Notes: generated by a model not told the origin, from the letters alone. A DNA stretch of 64,000 nucleotides from JAIVJZ01 sp035645695 (GCA_035645695.1 DASQMC010000064.1:1-64000); one strand, 5' to 3'. Positions 8,437 to 17,822 are shown, counted from the first letter of the stretch. A program made the numbers and translations.

Positions 8437-9539
8437 GTGGGCGTCGAGAGTTGGCGCAGGCGAAAGCGTTGCAGCAGTCGCCCGTAGCGCGTGAACTGCG
8501 TCTCGTTCGTCACGCTCGTGACGGCTTCGGCGTTGTAGCGGCCGGGGCTGATGCGTCTGAGGCTGCCCGCCTCCGTCTGCTCCGCAAGCGGCCACGCGAA
8601 TTTCAGATAGTGGCGCACGCTCCTGTAAGAATCATCGTAGGCGGCGCGCGGCGCGTGCCCGCGCAGCGTTTCGACGAGGCGTGTGAAGTTCTCCGAGGCC
8701 GTCAAACTCTTCGCCGCGCCGAGACACGAGTAGTCGAAGTTCTCCGCCATGATGCGCCAGCCCGTCATCGAACCGGCGACGTAGAGATCGAGCACGCCCT
8801 CGTCATCATGAAACTCGCGCGTGTCGACTATCTCGCTCTCCGCACGGCGACGCCCGCCGCGCCGCTCCTCCACCTCGATCCGCTTGCGCGCGATGCGCCC
8901 CGCGACGAATAGCGTCACGCTCTCCCAGGCGATGCGCGTCGCGTCGCCCTCCGCGCTCGCACGGCCGACGAGCGCGTCCGCGCCGATCTCAAGTTTGCGA
9001 ATGCGCTTCTGCGCGCCGGTCTCGACGCCCAGTTCTTCATCCGACACCACCTCGACCTGCCAGCCGCTCGCGCGCAGTTTCCTCTCGACGAGCGCGGCCT
9101 CGCCGGACTCGGCCGTGCGCGCGAGCGGCAAATGCGCCCCCGCCCCGGCCATATCGCGCAGTTGCCCCGGCTCCAGACGCAACAGCGCGGCCGCTTCCGT
9201 CAAACTATCGACGCTCAACTCGCCCGCCGCCCGTGGCGGCAGCACGACGTTGAATCCCTGCTCCCACGCCTCCAACGCCCGCAGCGCGGGGCGACGCAAA
9301 TCGTCGCCCGACTCCGATGCGGGCAGCGTCGCGCCGCAATAGAGACAATTTATGCGCGTCGGGGGATTGGCGCGCAGGCACGCCTCGCACGCGACCATCT
9401 CGGCGTGCGTAAAGGCGCGCGTTGCGGGCGTCGCGCTCGCGTCCTCCGCTGTGAACGGCAGTTCGTCGTCTTCGTTTGACAAGGCTTTAATTCTCCGCCC
9501 CTCGATTATACGTCCCACTTCGGGCTTTGCAATCGCCAC
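8433..9539 (-). CDS. Conserved-looking protein with N-terminal zinc ribbon, unknown function
   Basis: A 368-residue protein that I do not recognise. Residues 50-70 carry CEACLRANPPTRINCLYC, a four-Cys zinc ribbon. The middle part has ERKLRASGWQVEVVSDEELG, and FVAGRIARKRIEVEER is followed by a charged patch. The C-terminal half (DLYVAGSMTGWRIMAENFDYSCLG) may be a separate globular domain. It starts with GTG at 9537-9539 without a clear ribosome site. Its TGA overlaps the ATG of rlmB, so the two are co-translated; this hints at a link to RNA or translation, but only from context. Confidence 0.65.
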   Translation of the reverse strand: MAIAKPEVGRIIEGRRIKALSNEDDELPFTAEDASATPATRAFTHAEMVACEACLRANPPTRINCLYCGATLPASESGDDLRRPALRALEAWEQGFNVVLPPRAAGELSVDSLTEAAALLRLEPGQLRDMAGAGAHLPLARTAESGEAALVERKLRASGWQVEVVSDEELGVETGAQKRIRKLEIGADALVGRASAEGDATRIAWESVTLFVAGRIARKRIEVEERRGGRRRAESEIVDTREFHDDEGVLDLYVAGSMTGWRIMAENFDYSCLGAAKSLTASENFTRLVETLRGHAPRAAYDDSYRSVRHYLKFAWPLAEQTEAGSLRRISPGRYNAEAVTSVTNETQFTRYGRLLQRFRLRQLSTPT

Positions 9540-9666
9540 ATAAGTTTTAAGAGCGCGCCGCGAGCGGCAAGCCGCGCTCCAACATTCGGCCTGCCCGACC
9601 CGATGCAGTATAATCGCGGCGCGTCTCTATATCATCATCATTAGCCAATTCGAGTATCAAACTTCT

Positions 9667-10701
9667 ATGCCACGAGTTCGCAACGGGAAATTCAACGCGC
9701 CCTGCGCCGCCGTGCGCCTCGCGCCGCGTGCCGTGTGTATCGCGCCGCGTGTCGCGCGTGTCGTGTGTATCGCGCCGCGCATAGGCTTGCGCCTCGCGCT
9801 CTGCGTGTCGCTCGTCCTCGCGGCGGGCGCGTGCGCCGCTTCGCGCGACCCTGACCCCACGCGCCCGCGCGCGAACGAACCGCCCTATCCGGTCATCCTC
9901 GCGTCTAACGCCGAACGGCGCGACCAAGCCCTCGCCGGTTGGGCTGCGCTGGCGCGCGACAATAATGTGCCGAACGAACCGCCGCCCGAGTTGCAACCCG
10001 TCACGGCGACGATCAGCGGCCTTCCCGCGACCGACGCGTCATCCCTGCGCCTGCCGCTCGTCGAGATCAGGGACGAAGACGGGGGGTTGCGCGCCAACTC
10101 CGAAGAGGAATCGCGACGCGAATCGCTGCGCCGCTTCATCACGGGCGCGTCCGCGCTGCTCGGCGTCGCGCCGCAGAACCTCTCGCTCGTCGCGCGCACG
10201 GACGAAGCGAACGGCACGCGCCGCGCGCGCTATCAACAACAGCCTTTCCCCTACCCTTTGCGCGCGGGCTTCGGCGTGCTCGACATCGCGTTCACGGACG
10301 ACCGCCGCGTGCTGTCGCTCTCTTCCACGGCCATCACCGACACGGAACGGCTCGCCCGCGCGCTCGCGCTCGTGCGAGCGCAGCAGTTGACGGCGGATCA
10401 GGCCGTCGAGCGCGTGCGCGGCCGCTCGTTCACGCTTCCCGGCGCGGACGCCGCCCCGCAAACCTACACGGTCGCGCCCGGCGACACGGTCACGCCGCGC
10501 GAACTCGTCGTCTATCCTACCCGCCCCGCAGGCGACACGAGCGCGCTCGAACTGCGAGTCGCGTGGGAGTTGATCGTCACCCGCGAGGCGACCCCTTATC
10601 TCGTCTATCTCGACGCGGTCAGGGGCGAGATCATCGCGGCGCAAATCCAGCCCGCGCCGTCCGAAGTTAAACCGGCCGGGCAACAACTACCGTCGCGCTA
10701 G
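9667..10701 (+). CDS. Putative lipoprotein or exported protein, unknown function
   Basis: A 344-residue protein whose N-terminus has Arg-rich repeats (APRAVCIAPRVARVVCIAPR, from a duplicated GTGTATCGCGCCGCG), then a hydrophobic stretch LRLALCVSLVLAAGAC with a weak lipobox-like end (AGAC). The mature part is Pro/Arg-rich, then a mixed alpha/beta region. RVAWELIVTREATPYLVYLDAVRGEIIAAQ near the C-terminus resembles the FTP/PepSY-type segment of protease propeptides, but the match is by eye only. The first half of the signal region is odd, and a later start is possible. Confidence 0.6.
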   Translation: MPRVRNGKFNAPCAAVRLAPRAVCIAPRVARVVCIAPRIGLRLALCVSLVLAAGACAASRDPDPTRPRANEPPYPVILASNAERRDQALAGWAALARDNNVPNEPPPELQPVTATISGLPATDASSLRLPLVEIRDEDGGLRANSEEESRRESLRRFITGASALLGVAPQNLSLVARTDEANGTRRARYQQQPFPYPLRAGFGVLDIAFTDDRRVLSLSSTAITDTERLARALALVRAQQLTADQAVERVRGRSFTLPGADAAPQTYTVAPGDTVTPRELVVYPTRPAGDTSALELRVAWELIVTREATPYLVYLDAVRGEIIAAQIQPAPSEVKPAGQQLPSR

Positions 10702-10841
10702 CCGCGTCCGACGAACGGGCGCGCATCCGTTTTTCGCTTGACCGGACATGCCTCGCGCGGGCATCCTAGAGCACTATAGAAGTTAATCAGTACTATGAAA
10801 TTTCGACGTTCAAAAATTTTAACAACGGAGCGTGTTTTTGC

Positions 10842-11603
10842 ATGCAGCATTTCGATCCGACGAATAATATTTCCTGGCAGTTAGGCTATCGGGGGAGAGT
10901 CGCGGTTTTCATCGACGGGAACAACCTATTTCACGCAGCGCGGTTTCACAACATAGACATCGACTACAACAAGCTCCTGCGTGTGCTCCTGGGCGACGGC
11001 CGCCTCCTGCGCGCTTTCTTCTACACCGGCGTTGACGTGGGCGCGGAACGCCAGCAGGGCTTCCTGCTCTGGATGCGCCGCAACGGTTTTCGCGTCATCC
11101 ACAAAGAACTCAAGACCTTTTACGACGGCACGCGCAAGGCCAATCTCGACGTGGAGATCGCCGTCGATATGCTTTCGCTCGCCGGTCGCTACGACACGGC
11201 CGTGCTCGTCTCCGGCGACGAGGATTTCGTCTATGCCGTCAACGCGGTCGCCTACAAAGGCTGCCGGGTCGAAGTCGCGGGCTTCCGTTCAAACAGCGCG
11301 CCGAAGTTGATCGACGTGGCCGATTATTTCATAGACCTCGGCGAGATTGCCGACAAGGTGCGCAAAGAACACTCGCACGGGCCGCGCTATTACGAGCACC
11401 ACCCGCACGAGGATTCGCACACCCATTCGTTCCTGCCCGCCGTGGAGGATGCGCCGCTCCCCGGCGTGCAGCCGCACGAACCGCTCACCCAGAGCGCGAC
11501 CGTCTCGACCGTCTCGACCGCCATCGCCGAAATCGACATCACCGAAGACACCGACCACTTCAACGCGCATTCCGAGTTCATACGCATCACGGACGACCAC
11601 TAG
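10842..11603 (+). CDS. NYN (PIN-like) domain protein, LabA/DUF88 family
   Basis: A 253-residue protein whose first 165 residues are a NYN domain. VAVFIDGNNLFHAARF holds the first acidic residue, ANLDVEIAVDMLSLAGRYD a second acidic pair, and AVLVSGDEDFVYAV the third, the arrangement of a PIN-like metal-dependent RNase. Strand KGCRVEVAGF and helix SAPKLIDVADYFIDL complete the fold. The last 80 residues are His- and acid-rich and probably disordered. CGGAG lies 12 bp upstream of the ATG. RNA cleavage is inferred from the family; the target is unknown. Confidence 0.85.
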   Translation: MQHFDPTNNISWQLGYRGRVAVFIDGNNLFHAARFHNIDIDYNKLLRVLLGDGRLLRAFFYTGVDVGAERQQGFLLWMRRNGFRVIHKELKTFYDGTRKANLDVEIAVDMLSLAGRYDTAVLVSGDEDFVYAVNAVAYKGCRVEVAGFRSNSAPKLIDVADYFIDLGEIADKVRKEHSHGPRYYEHHPHEDSHTHSFLPAVEDAPLPGVQPHEPLTQSATVSTVSTAIAEIDITEDTDHFNAHSEFIRITDDH

Positions 11604-11607
11604 CAGA

Positions 11608-11713
11608 GTGACAGGTGACAGGTGACAGGATTAAAACCTGATTCTTAACTTGTCACCCGTCACCCGTCACCTGTCACCTCTTACCTGTTACCTGTCACCT
11701 GTCACCCGTCACC
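11608..11713. repeat. Heptamer array D, hairpin-forming (GTGACAG / CACCTGT)
   Basis: Left arm 11608-11628 is three perfect GTGACAG units. After 22 bp, right arm 11651-11713 is nine units in strict 7-bp register: TGTCACC or CGTCACC, plus TCTTACC and TGTTACC. The arms are complementary. The array ends 5 bp before the ATG of the DUF2203 gene, so it forms part of that gene's leader and can fold over its ribosome site. Confidence 0.93.
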
Positions 11714-11718
11714 GTTTT

Positions 11719-12096
11719 ATGAAACTCTTCACTCTCTCGGAAGCCAACGCCATGCTGCCCACGGTGCGACGCATCGCGGCGGCCATCTCGCGCGCGCACC
11801 GCGAGATACTGGCCTTGCAGGACGCGGCGCGCGCGGCGGCGGAGAATGCGGCGCTCGGCGGAGGCTTCATGGCGGACGGGCCTCAATACGTGACGGATTT
11901 GATGAGCCTCGCCGAGCACACCGGCAAGTTGGAGGCTCTCGGCGTGCAACTCAAGGATTACGAGCGCGGCCTGCTGGACTTCCCCTCCATGCGCGAAGGC
12001 CGCGTCGTACTGCTCTGCTGGCAACTCGGCGAAGGCGACCGCATTGAGTGGTGGCACGATCTGGAAACCGGCTTCTCCGGTCGCCAGCCGATTTAA
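11719..12096 (+). CDS. DUF2203 family protein
   Basis: A 125-residue protein matching the DUF2203 pattern: MKLFTLSEANAMLPTVRRI at the N-terminus and CWQLGEGDRIEWWHDLETGF near the end. The middle is a long helical segment (about residues 15-90) with many Ala, Arg and Glu. The family has no established function. ATG 11719-11721 was chosen because the family similarity starts exactly there; the frame is open further upstream only through heptamer array D. There is no good purine-rich ribosome site, since the repeat occupies that place. Confidence 0.88.
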   Translation: MKLFTLSEANAMLPTVRRIAAAISRAHREILALQDAARAAAENAALGGGFMADGPQYVTDLMSLAEHTGKLEALGVQLKDYERGLLDFPSMREGRVVLLCWQLGEGDRIEWWHDLETGFSGRQPI

Positions 12097-12103
12097 GACT
12101 TTT

Positions 12104-12219
12104 GGGAAAAGGGTAAGGGGGAAAGGTAAAAGGAGAGGAAGTAAGTTGAGCTAAAGTTCATCTGATTTTCTTTTTTTGTCTTAACCTTTCCCCCTTACCC
12201 TTTTCCCTTTCCCCTCCTG
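12104..12219. repeat. Heptamer array E, hairpin-forming (GGGTAAG-type)
   Basis: Left arm 12104-12145 is six 7-bp units (GGGAAAA, GGGTAAG, GGGGAAA, GGTAAAA, GGAGAGG, AAGTAAG). Right arm 12185-12219 is five complementary units (CCTTTCC, CCCTTAC, CCTTTTC, CCTTTCC, CCTCCTG). It fills most of the first half of the 309-bp gap between the DUF2203 and RDD genes. The remainder (12220-12405) shows only a GGGGAGG ribosome site before 12406. Confidence 0.9.
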
Positions 12220-12405
12220 TTCCGTTCCCCTATCTTGTGCCCCCCCGACGCCCAACTACACTGATTTGTGTATTTTCTGATTGACGACTTAAAGTAATCT
12301 CTGATAGCATCCGCCGCGACTCCGCAAAGGGCTTGGGTTTACCGGCTTCGCCCGTCATCCCAAAAGATTTAAATTTAAGATTTCCACAGGGGAGGCTCTC
12401 AGTCT

Positions 12406-13743
12406 ATGCAGTGCGTCGTGTGCGGCGTTTCCAACTCCGAATCCGGGGAGTTTTGCCCGCACTGTTCGACGACAGACGCAGCATCGGCAGAAGCCGCTTC
12501 CCCGTCTCCCGAAGAAAAATCTATGTCAACTTCGACCAGCCAAGAACGTAAACCGAAGCGCGCGCCGGGCGCGGCGACTGACGCTAAAGGCGCGAGCGCC
12601 GGGGCAGCGGCGGCAACCGCTACTTCCACGCTGATCGAGTTTCCCGGCGTTCCGCCCAAGCCGCTGTGGCGCAAGGAACTGAGCGAACGCGTGCGCGAGA
12701 TTCAGCAACGGCGCGCCCTCGAAGCCGCGCGCGAAGCCGAAACCTCCGTGCCGCGAAACGGCCGCGCCGCCTCCGGCTTGATCGACGATCCGGCCGCGGA
12801 CGTTTTGGCGGAAACTTCCGCGACGCCGCTCGGCCTCGTACCCCCGCCGCCCGAAGCGCCGCAACCGAACCCGCTCGTCGTCGCCGCGCTGAAACGCATC
12901 GAGCGAGCGCGCCAGGCGAATGCCGTCCCGCCGATGGCTCGCGCGTCGAGAGGCGGCGCGGCCACTGCGGCCGTCGCACACGTCGTCGAAGAGAATTACG
13001 AAGCCGCGCCCGACACGGAACTCATACACGGCCACGCCATCTCGCCCGCGCTCGACGCGCAGGCCGGGGGAGTGGGCGTCGTCGAGGAAGCGGAGCGTCC
13101 CGTCGAAACGGCGCGCAGCGCGCCGCCGCTCGCCATCGTGCCGCCCGCCGCCGCTGCCCCGGCCACCGCTGCTCCTGCGGCAAAAGCCGCGGAAGCGGGC
13201 GAGGCCACGCAGGCCAGAGCGCGTCGCCACATCCCCCTCGTCGCGGACGATTCCGCGCTCTCCCAGTTCGAAGCGGAAATGCACGCCGCAGTCATCTCCA
13301 ACCACGCGGAGGTGTCGGAAAAGAGCGCGCTCGCAGACGAACACGCGCCGGTCTCGAAACGCATCGCGGGCGGCATCATTGATCTCATAGTCGTGGCTTT
13401 CGCCTCGACCCCGTTCGCAGCCATCATCGAACTCACGAGCGGCAACTGGGCTGACGCGCGCGTCGCGGCTTCGATGGGCGGCATCGTCGTCGTGTTGATG
13501 TTTGTGTACCTGATGGCGGCAACCGCGCTTGCCGGGCGCACGTGGGGCATGTCGCTCGTCTCGCTGCGCACGGTTGACGCCGTGACCGGCATGGCTCCGA
13601 CCACCGGCCAGTGCATCCGCCGCGCCGTGGCCTACATGATCTCGCTCGCCACGCTCGGCCTCGGGCTGCTCTACGCCTTCTTCGACGCCGAAGGCCGCGC
13701 CGCCCATGATCATCTCTCGGGAACTATCGTTATCGCCGATTAA
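12406..13743 (+). CDS. Zinc-ribbon RDD-family membrane protein
   Basis: A 445-residue protein. Residues 1-25 hold a zinc ribbon (CVVCG then CPHCS). About 280 residues of Ala/Pro/Glu-rich, probably disordered linker follow. The C-terminal 130 residues are an RDD membrane domain: SKRIAGGIIDLIVVAF with the first Arg and Asp, two further helices (AASMGGIVVVLMFVYLMAA, RRAVAYMISLATLGLGLLY), TWGMSLVSLRTVD between them, and FDAEGRAAHDHLSGTIVI at the end. RDD proteins are poorly characterised; some members act in ion transport. GGGGAGG 10 bp upstream supports the start. A perfect hairpin follows the stop. Confidence 0.85.
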   Translation: MQCVVCGVSNSESGEFCPHCSTTDAASAEAASPSPEEKSMSTSTSQERKPKRAPGAATDAKGASAGAAAATATSTLIEFPGVPPKPLWRKELSERVREIQQRRALEAAREAETSVPRNGRAASGLIDDPAADVLAETSATPLGLVPPPPEAPQPNPLVVAALKRIERARQANAVPPMARASRGGAATAAVAHVVEENYEAAPDTELIHGHAISPALDAQAGGVGVVEEAERPVETARSAPPLAIVPPAAAAPATAAPAAKAAEAGEATQARARRHIPLVADDSALSQFEAEMHAAVISNHAEVSEKSALADEHAPVSKRIAGGIIDLIVVAFASTPFAAIIELTSGNWADARVAASMGGIVVVLMFVYLMAATALAGRTWGMSLVSLRTVDAVTGMAPTTGQCIRRAVAYMISLATLGLGLLYAFFDAEGRAAHDHLSGTIVIAD

Positions 13744-13755
13744 CCCTCGCACCAA

Positions 13756-13801
13756 GACAACAAGGCCCCGCGTTGTTAGCGCAACGCGGGGCCTTGTTGT
13801 C
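13756..13801 (+). terminator. Perfect 20-bp hairpin after the RDD gene
   Basis: GACAACAAGGCCCCGCGTTG at 13756-13775 pairs without mismatch with 13782-13801 around the 6-nt loop TTAGCG. It starts 13 bp after the RDD stop codon. There is no T-run after the stem, so it may be a strong RNA 3'-end hairpin rather than a textbook intrinsic terminator. Confidence 0.7.
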
Positions 13802-13983
13802 TCTCGCGTCCGTTGTCAGGGGCCGGTTGTAGTCGTCCTCTGCCGGTGGTCAGTTGTCCGTCGCCTGTGCTTAACTTGCCCGCGCGCTCTGTAACAGCCC
13901 GGACGTGAACCGCCCATAACTGGCGACGAGGGATTGACCGCCCGGCGACCGGCAACCGGCAACTGATAACCGACAGCTTCAAG

Positions 13984-15483
13984 ATGAACGACCAACTGAT
14001 CGCAGGCATCGTAGCCGAACTCGCGCCCGCGCTCGCCGGGCGCATGTTGGGCAAGGTGTGGCAACTGTCGCGCGTCGCGCTTGCGCTCGACTTCCGTTTG
14101 AGCGATGGGCGTTACCTGCTCATCTCGGTTGACCCGTCCTCGCCGCGCCTCTACGCCATCGCGCGCACGGTGCGCGAAATGGAAAAGCAATCGCTCGCGC
14201 CGTCGAGTTTCGCCCTGACCCTGCGCAAGCAACTCGGCGGCGCGCGTTTGCTGGGCGTCACGAAGGATGAGGGCGAGCGCGTCGTGCGATTCGCCTTCGC
14301 TTCATACGACGCTGTGGGCGACACGCACGATTGGTCACTCGTCGCGCAACTCACGGGACGCGCCTCGAATCTTCTCCTGCTCGACCACGCCGGGCGCGTC
14401 GTCGATGCCCTGCGCACGCCGAGAGGCGAGGGGCAGGAGATCGCGGACATCTATCAACCGCCGCCGCATCTCGAAGGCAAACCTGCTCCTGCGCGCCCGA
14501 TGCCCTTCACGCAGGGCGCGCACGATTCGCTCTCCGCCGCCGCCGATGCTTATTACCGCGAACTCGAAGGAACGCGCGCCTTCGACGCACGCGCCGCCGC
14601 GCACCGCGCGCGCCTGCGCTCGCTCGCGGAGAAGCAAAAGAAACTCCGGCGCAATCTGGAAAAAGATTTGGCGATGCACGGCGACGCCGACGAGCACAAG
14701 CGCGTCGGCGACTTGCTGCTCGCCAACATCGCAACGGCCGAACGGCGCGGCTCGCTCGTCTACGTGACCGATTACTTCGCCGAGGATGCCCCCCGCGTCG
14801 CGCTCGAAATTGACGAGCAGGCGAGTTTGCAGGAAGAGGCCGCCCGTCGCTTCGCGCGCTACACGAAGGCCAAGCGCGCGGCGCAGGAAACGACGGCACG
14901 CCTCGAAGCCGCGGAAGCCGAACTGGCCGCGCTCGAACGCAGACAGCAAGCGCTCGAACGCATCATCGACGCGCGCGACGCGGCCGCGCTCGAAACCTTC
15001 GACGAGACGGCGCGCGGCGCGAAAGGCTCTCGCGCGGCGGGCGCACGCGGCGTTGGTAGCGGTGGGGGCGCACATCGCACCAAAGCTCAGGTCAAGGCGG
15101 CGGAAGCGGTCGGGGGGGCTCGTCGCTATCGCTCGTCGGACGGCTACGAAATCCTCGTCGGTCGCGCGGCGAAGGATAACGACCAACTGACGTTCAAAAT
15201 AGCGCGCTCGCACGATCTCTGGCTGCACGCCGCCGACTATCCCGGCTCGCACGTCATCGTGCGCAACCCGGCACGCGGCGCGGACGTGCCGCACCGCACC
15301 GTCATCGAGGCCGCGCAACTCGCCGCGCATTTCAGCCAGGCCAAACGCGACGCCAAGGTCTCCGTCCATTACACGCCGCGCAAGTTTCTCTCCAAGCCGA
15401 AGGGCGCGGCTCCCGGTCTCGTTCGCATGTCGAGTTTTCGCACCCTGCTCGTCGAACCGCGCGAGGGCGTGGAGAGATTGTAA
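13984..15483 (+). CDS. rqcH: Ribosome quality-control protein RqcH (NFACT family, Rqc2 homologue)
   Basis: A 499-residue NFACT protein. In bacteria RqcH binds stalled 50S subunits with peptidyl-tRNA and recruits tRNA-Ala to add Ala tails that mark the chain for degradation. The NFACT-N domain (residues 1-190) begins MNDQLIAGIVAELAPALAGR, with LTGRASNLLLLD. A coiled coil covers about residues 200-340, including EAAEAELAALERRQQALER. The C-terminal NFACT-R domain shows RYRSSDGYEILVGRAAKDND and LWLHAADYPGSHVIVRNP, then HYTPRKFLSKPKGAAPG. Members are usually about 560 residues, so this one is somewhat short. The lon/clpXP cluster in the same window is a plausible downstream route but is not physically linked. 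Confidence 0.92.
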   Translation: MNDQLIAGIVAELAPALAGRMLGKVWQLSRVALALDFRLSDGRYLLISVDPSSPRLYAIARTVREMEKQSLAPSSFALTLRKQLGGARLLGVTKDEGERVVRFAFASYDAVGDTHDWSLVAQLTGRASNLLLLDHAGRVVDALRTPRGEGQEIADIYQPPPHLEGKPAPARPMPFTQGAHDSLSAAADAYYRELEGTRAFDARAAAHRARLRSLAEKQKKLRRNLEKDLAMHGDADEHKRVGDLLLANIATAERRGSLVYVTDYFAEDAPRVALEIDEQASLQEEAARRFARYTKAKRAAQETTARLEAAEAELAALERRQQALERIIDARDAAALETFDETARGAKGSRAAGARGVGSGGGAHRTKAQVKAAEAVGGARRYRSSDGYEILVGRAAKDNDQLTFKIARSHDLWLHAADYPGSHVIVRNPARGADVPHRTVIEAAQLAAHFSQAKRDAKVSVHYTPRKFLSKPKGAAPGLVRMSSFRTLLVEPREGVERL

Positions 15484-15560
15484 GCTCGGCTGTTTGACCG
15501 TGCCCGAGAGCATTCCACGCAACAGGCACGCTGATCACGCAAGATGCACGGTATCAGACA

Positions 15561-15665
15561 ATTTCAAATCTCAAATCTCAAATTTGAAATCTCAGTTCTC
15601 GAATCTCAAATCTCAGTTCTCAATTCACGAACCTCAATTCTGAAATTTCAAATTTCAAATCTCAA
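15561..15665. repeat. Heptamer array F (ATCTCAA/ATTTCAA), 15 units
   Basis: Fifteen 7-bp units run without a break or frame slip over 105 bp: mostly ATCTCAA, with ATTTCAA, ATTTGAA, ATCTCAG, TTCTCGA, TTCTCAA, TTCACGA, ACCTCAA and TTCTGAA variants. Their A/T-rich ends give several local inverted repeats (TCAAATTTGA). The array is the only recognisable content of the 357-bp gap between rqcH and the CrtC-like gene. Confidence 0.93.
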
Positions 15666-15840
15666 ATGGTTTTTCTCCGTGCCTCCCAATGCCCTCGTGT
15701 GTCTGCGGTGGTGAATTGCCTTCTCCAACACACATCCAGCCCAATCTCAAACAACCCTTTGCAAAACGCGCACAGTTTCGTCACGAGCTTGGGCTATCGT
15801 GTTTCGGAATTTCAAGACACTGGTGGATCAAGCAAACTTC

Positions 15841-17028
15841 ATGAGCGCAAACTTCGTCGAACCTTTGGAACAGATCGCAACCGACTTGCTGGACGATCTG
15901 GCGGACGCCATCGTCGGCAAGGCTTCAACTTTGCGCGACGGCACGGAGCACGCGGGCGTCGAACTGCCGCGCGACCTCTACGCGCACAAGGACGCGCAGA
16001 CCGAGTGGTGGTATTACACCGGGCACATGCAAACGTCCGGGGGTCGTCGTTTCGGTTTCGAGTTCGTCTTCTTCAAACGCCGCACAGACCTCGACCGCTT
16101 CGGCGTCGTCCCCTTGCGCCTGATCGCGAACCCGCTTTACTTCGCTCACTTCGCCGTTACAGACGAATCGCAGGCGCGCTTTCGCTACGAGCACCGCAAG
16201 AGCGCGAACAGCCCTTTCGACCAGCCGGCGGAGATGAGCGCGAGCCGTTATTATTTGAAACTCGGCGACTGGACGGTGCGCGAAGCGATCGACGGGCGGC
16301 ACCTGCTCCGCGCGACGCTCGGCGACGATCTCATCTTCGAGGTGTCCTTGCGTCCCTCAAAGCCCGCCGCGCTCAACGGCCACGCGGGAGTCGGCGTCAG
16401 CTTTAAAGACGAGGGCGAGGCTTCACGTTATTTCTCCTTCACGCGGATGGAGGCCGAGGGCGACATCACCTGGCACGGCGAGACGGAACGCTGCACGGGC
16501 GCGGCGTGGATGGACAGGGAGTTCGGCACCTGGCGCACGACCGCGAAGCAGAAGGGCTGGGACTGGTTCAGCCTGCAACTTTCGACCGGCGCGGAGTTGA
16601 TGGTCTACAACATACGCGACGCGCAGGACATCCCCTCGGAGTTTTCCAGCGGGACGTTCGTCGACCGGGAAGGGCGCGCCACGCATCTCGCTCGCGCCGA
16701 CTTTGCGGTCGAGCCCAGGGCGCACTGGAAAAGCCCGCACACGGGTGCGACATATCCGAGCGGGTGGCGTCTCAGCGTCCCCCGGTTCGGCATCGACGTG
16801 GAGGTCAGCCCGGTCTTGCAGGATCAGGAACTCGACACGCGCGGCACGACGATGATCGTCTACTGGGAAGGCGCGTGCAGCGTGCGCGGGCGGCACAACG
16901 ATGCGGAGACGGAGGGGCGCGCCTACGTCGAACTCGTCGGCTACGACCGCTCGCACGAGCAGCCGTCCATCGCCACGTTTCTCCTCGGCGGCGCGCTCGA
17001 CCGCCGCTGGCGCAGCATCTTCGGCTGA
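15841..17028 (+). CDS. CrtC/AttH lipocalin-like domain protein
   Basis: A 395-residue protein with the double lipocalin-like fold of the CrtC (carotenoid 1,2-hydratase) and AttH family. Recognisable phrases are DAQTEWWYYTGHMQTSGGR near the N-terminus, FGFEFVFFKRR, then AAWMDREFGTW, WDWFSLQLSTGAELMVYNIRD and YWEGACSVRG in the second half. Members include carotenoid hydratases and uncharacterised hydrolase-like proteins. No other carotenoid gene is nearby, so carotenoid hydration cannot be claimed. ATG 15841 was chosen; an in-frame GTG at 15799 would add 14 residues. No signal peptide is obvious. Confidence 0.82.
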   Translation: MSANFVEPLEQIATDLLDDLADAIVGKASTLRDGTEHAGVELPRDLYAHKDAQTEWWYYTGHMQTSGGRRFGFEFVFFKRRTDLDRFGVVPLRLIANPLYFAHFAVTDESQARFRYEHRKSANSPFDQPAEMSASRYYLKLGDWTVREAIDGRHLLRATLGDDLIFEVSLRPSKPAALNGHAGVGVSFKDEGEASRYFSFTRMEAEGDITWHGETERCTGAAWMDREFGTWRTTAKQKGWDWFSLQLSTGAELMVYNIRDAQDIPSEFSSGTFVDREGRATHLARADFAVEPRAHWKSPHTGATYPSGWRLSVPRFGIDVEVSPVLQDQELDTRGTTMIVYWEGACSVRGRHNDAETEGRAYVELVGYDRSHEQPSIATFLLGGALDRRWRSIFG

Positions 17029-17308
17029 GCACGACATGCCGGAAATCGTGCAGTGCGTGTCTTATTTGACAACGGGCGCGCCCGCCCGCCCGCTCCACGA
17101 ATAAGACCCGGTCTTGCACCTTCAACACTTTAAGCGCTTCGCGGTCTGAATCTCCGGGGCGCGGGAGCGCGGCACGGCGGTTGCCATCCTTTTCTGTGTA
17201 AGTTTGCTGTGCAAGTTTTATTCAAACTCTCTCCGAGCGGTGCGGCGACAGCCGTTGAACATAAATGTCGTATCACACCATATTGAATTTAAAGGAAAGG
17301 GTTGAACA

Positions 17309-17740
17309 ATGAAAAAGTTTTTACTTCTGAGCGTCATGGCCGTACTCTTGGGCGGCGCCGCGACCGAAGCGTCCGCGCAGCGTCGCAATAACCGCACGGA
17401 TCGGGAACGCATCCAACGCGGTATTCGCTCCGGCCAGATCACGCGCGACGAGGCTCGTCAGATTCGCGAACGCCGTCGGCAGATTCGCGACGAGCGCAGA
17501 ACCTACCGTTCGGACGGCGTGATCACGCGCGAAGAGCGTCGTGAGATTCGCCGCGACCGTCGCGAACAGGATCGCTACATCCGCAGCCAGCGCCGCGACG
17601 ACGACCGCCGCCCGCGTTGGAACGACGACGATGACGACCGCAGACGCGGCAACGGCTACTATCGCCGCGGCGCGGGTTCGCGCTCGCACCCGGTCTTCGG
17701 CAATGGCGGCAACCGTGGTCGTGGACGCGGCCGTAACTAA
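17309..17740 (+). CDS. Small exported Arg-rich protein with repeated GxIT-R-E-IR helices
   Basis: A 143-residue protein with a signal peptide (MKKFLLLSVMAVLLGGAATEASAQ). The mature part has two similar units, GQITRDEARQIRERRRQIRDE and GVITREERREIRRDRREQDR, then an Arg/Asp-rich stretch and a Gly/Arg-rich tail (GNRGRGRGRN). The helices are strongly charged, like periplasmic Spy/CpxP-type or nucleic-acid-binding proteins, but I do not assign a family. GAAAGGGTTGAACA before the ATG serves as ribosome site. A clear terminator follows. The strong basic charge could allow binding to LPS or nucleic acid; this is a guess. Confidence 0.72.
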   Translation: MKKFLLLSVMAVLLGGAATEASAQRRNNRTDRERIQRGIRSGQITRDEARQIRERRRQIRDERRTYRSDGVITREERREIRRDRREQDRYIRSQRRDDDRRPRWNDDDDDRRRGNGYYRRGAGSRSHPVFGNGGNRGRGRGRN

Positions 17741-17784
17741 CTTGTCCGTCTAACTCGTAATACCGACAGCTAAAACTTCCCGAC

Positions 17785-17822
17785 GCGAAGCCCGCGCCCG
17801 TAACACACGGCGCGGGCTTCGC
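17785..17822 (+). terminator. Intrinsic terminator
   Basis: GCGAAGCCCGCGCC (17785-17798) pairs perfectly with 17809-17822 around a 10-nt loop, followed by TTATTTA. It lies 45 bp after the Arg-rich protein gene. Confidence 0.8.

Noticed and set aside
11650..11718. Start of the DUF2203 gene inside heptamer array D
   Set aside because: The extra 23 residues are translated repeats; family similarity starts at ATG 11719.
15561..15665. CRISPR-like repeats
   Set aside because: The heptamer arrays have 7-bp units with no unique spacers and no cas genes nearby; they are simple tandem repeats.
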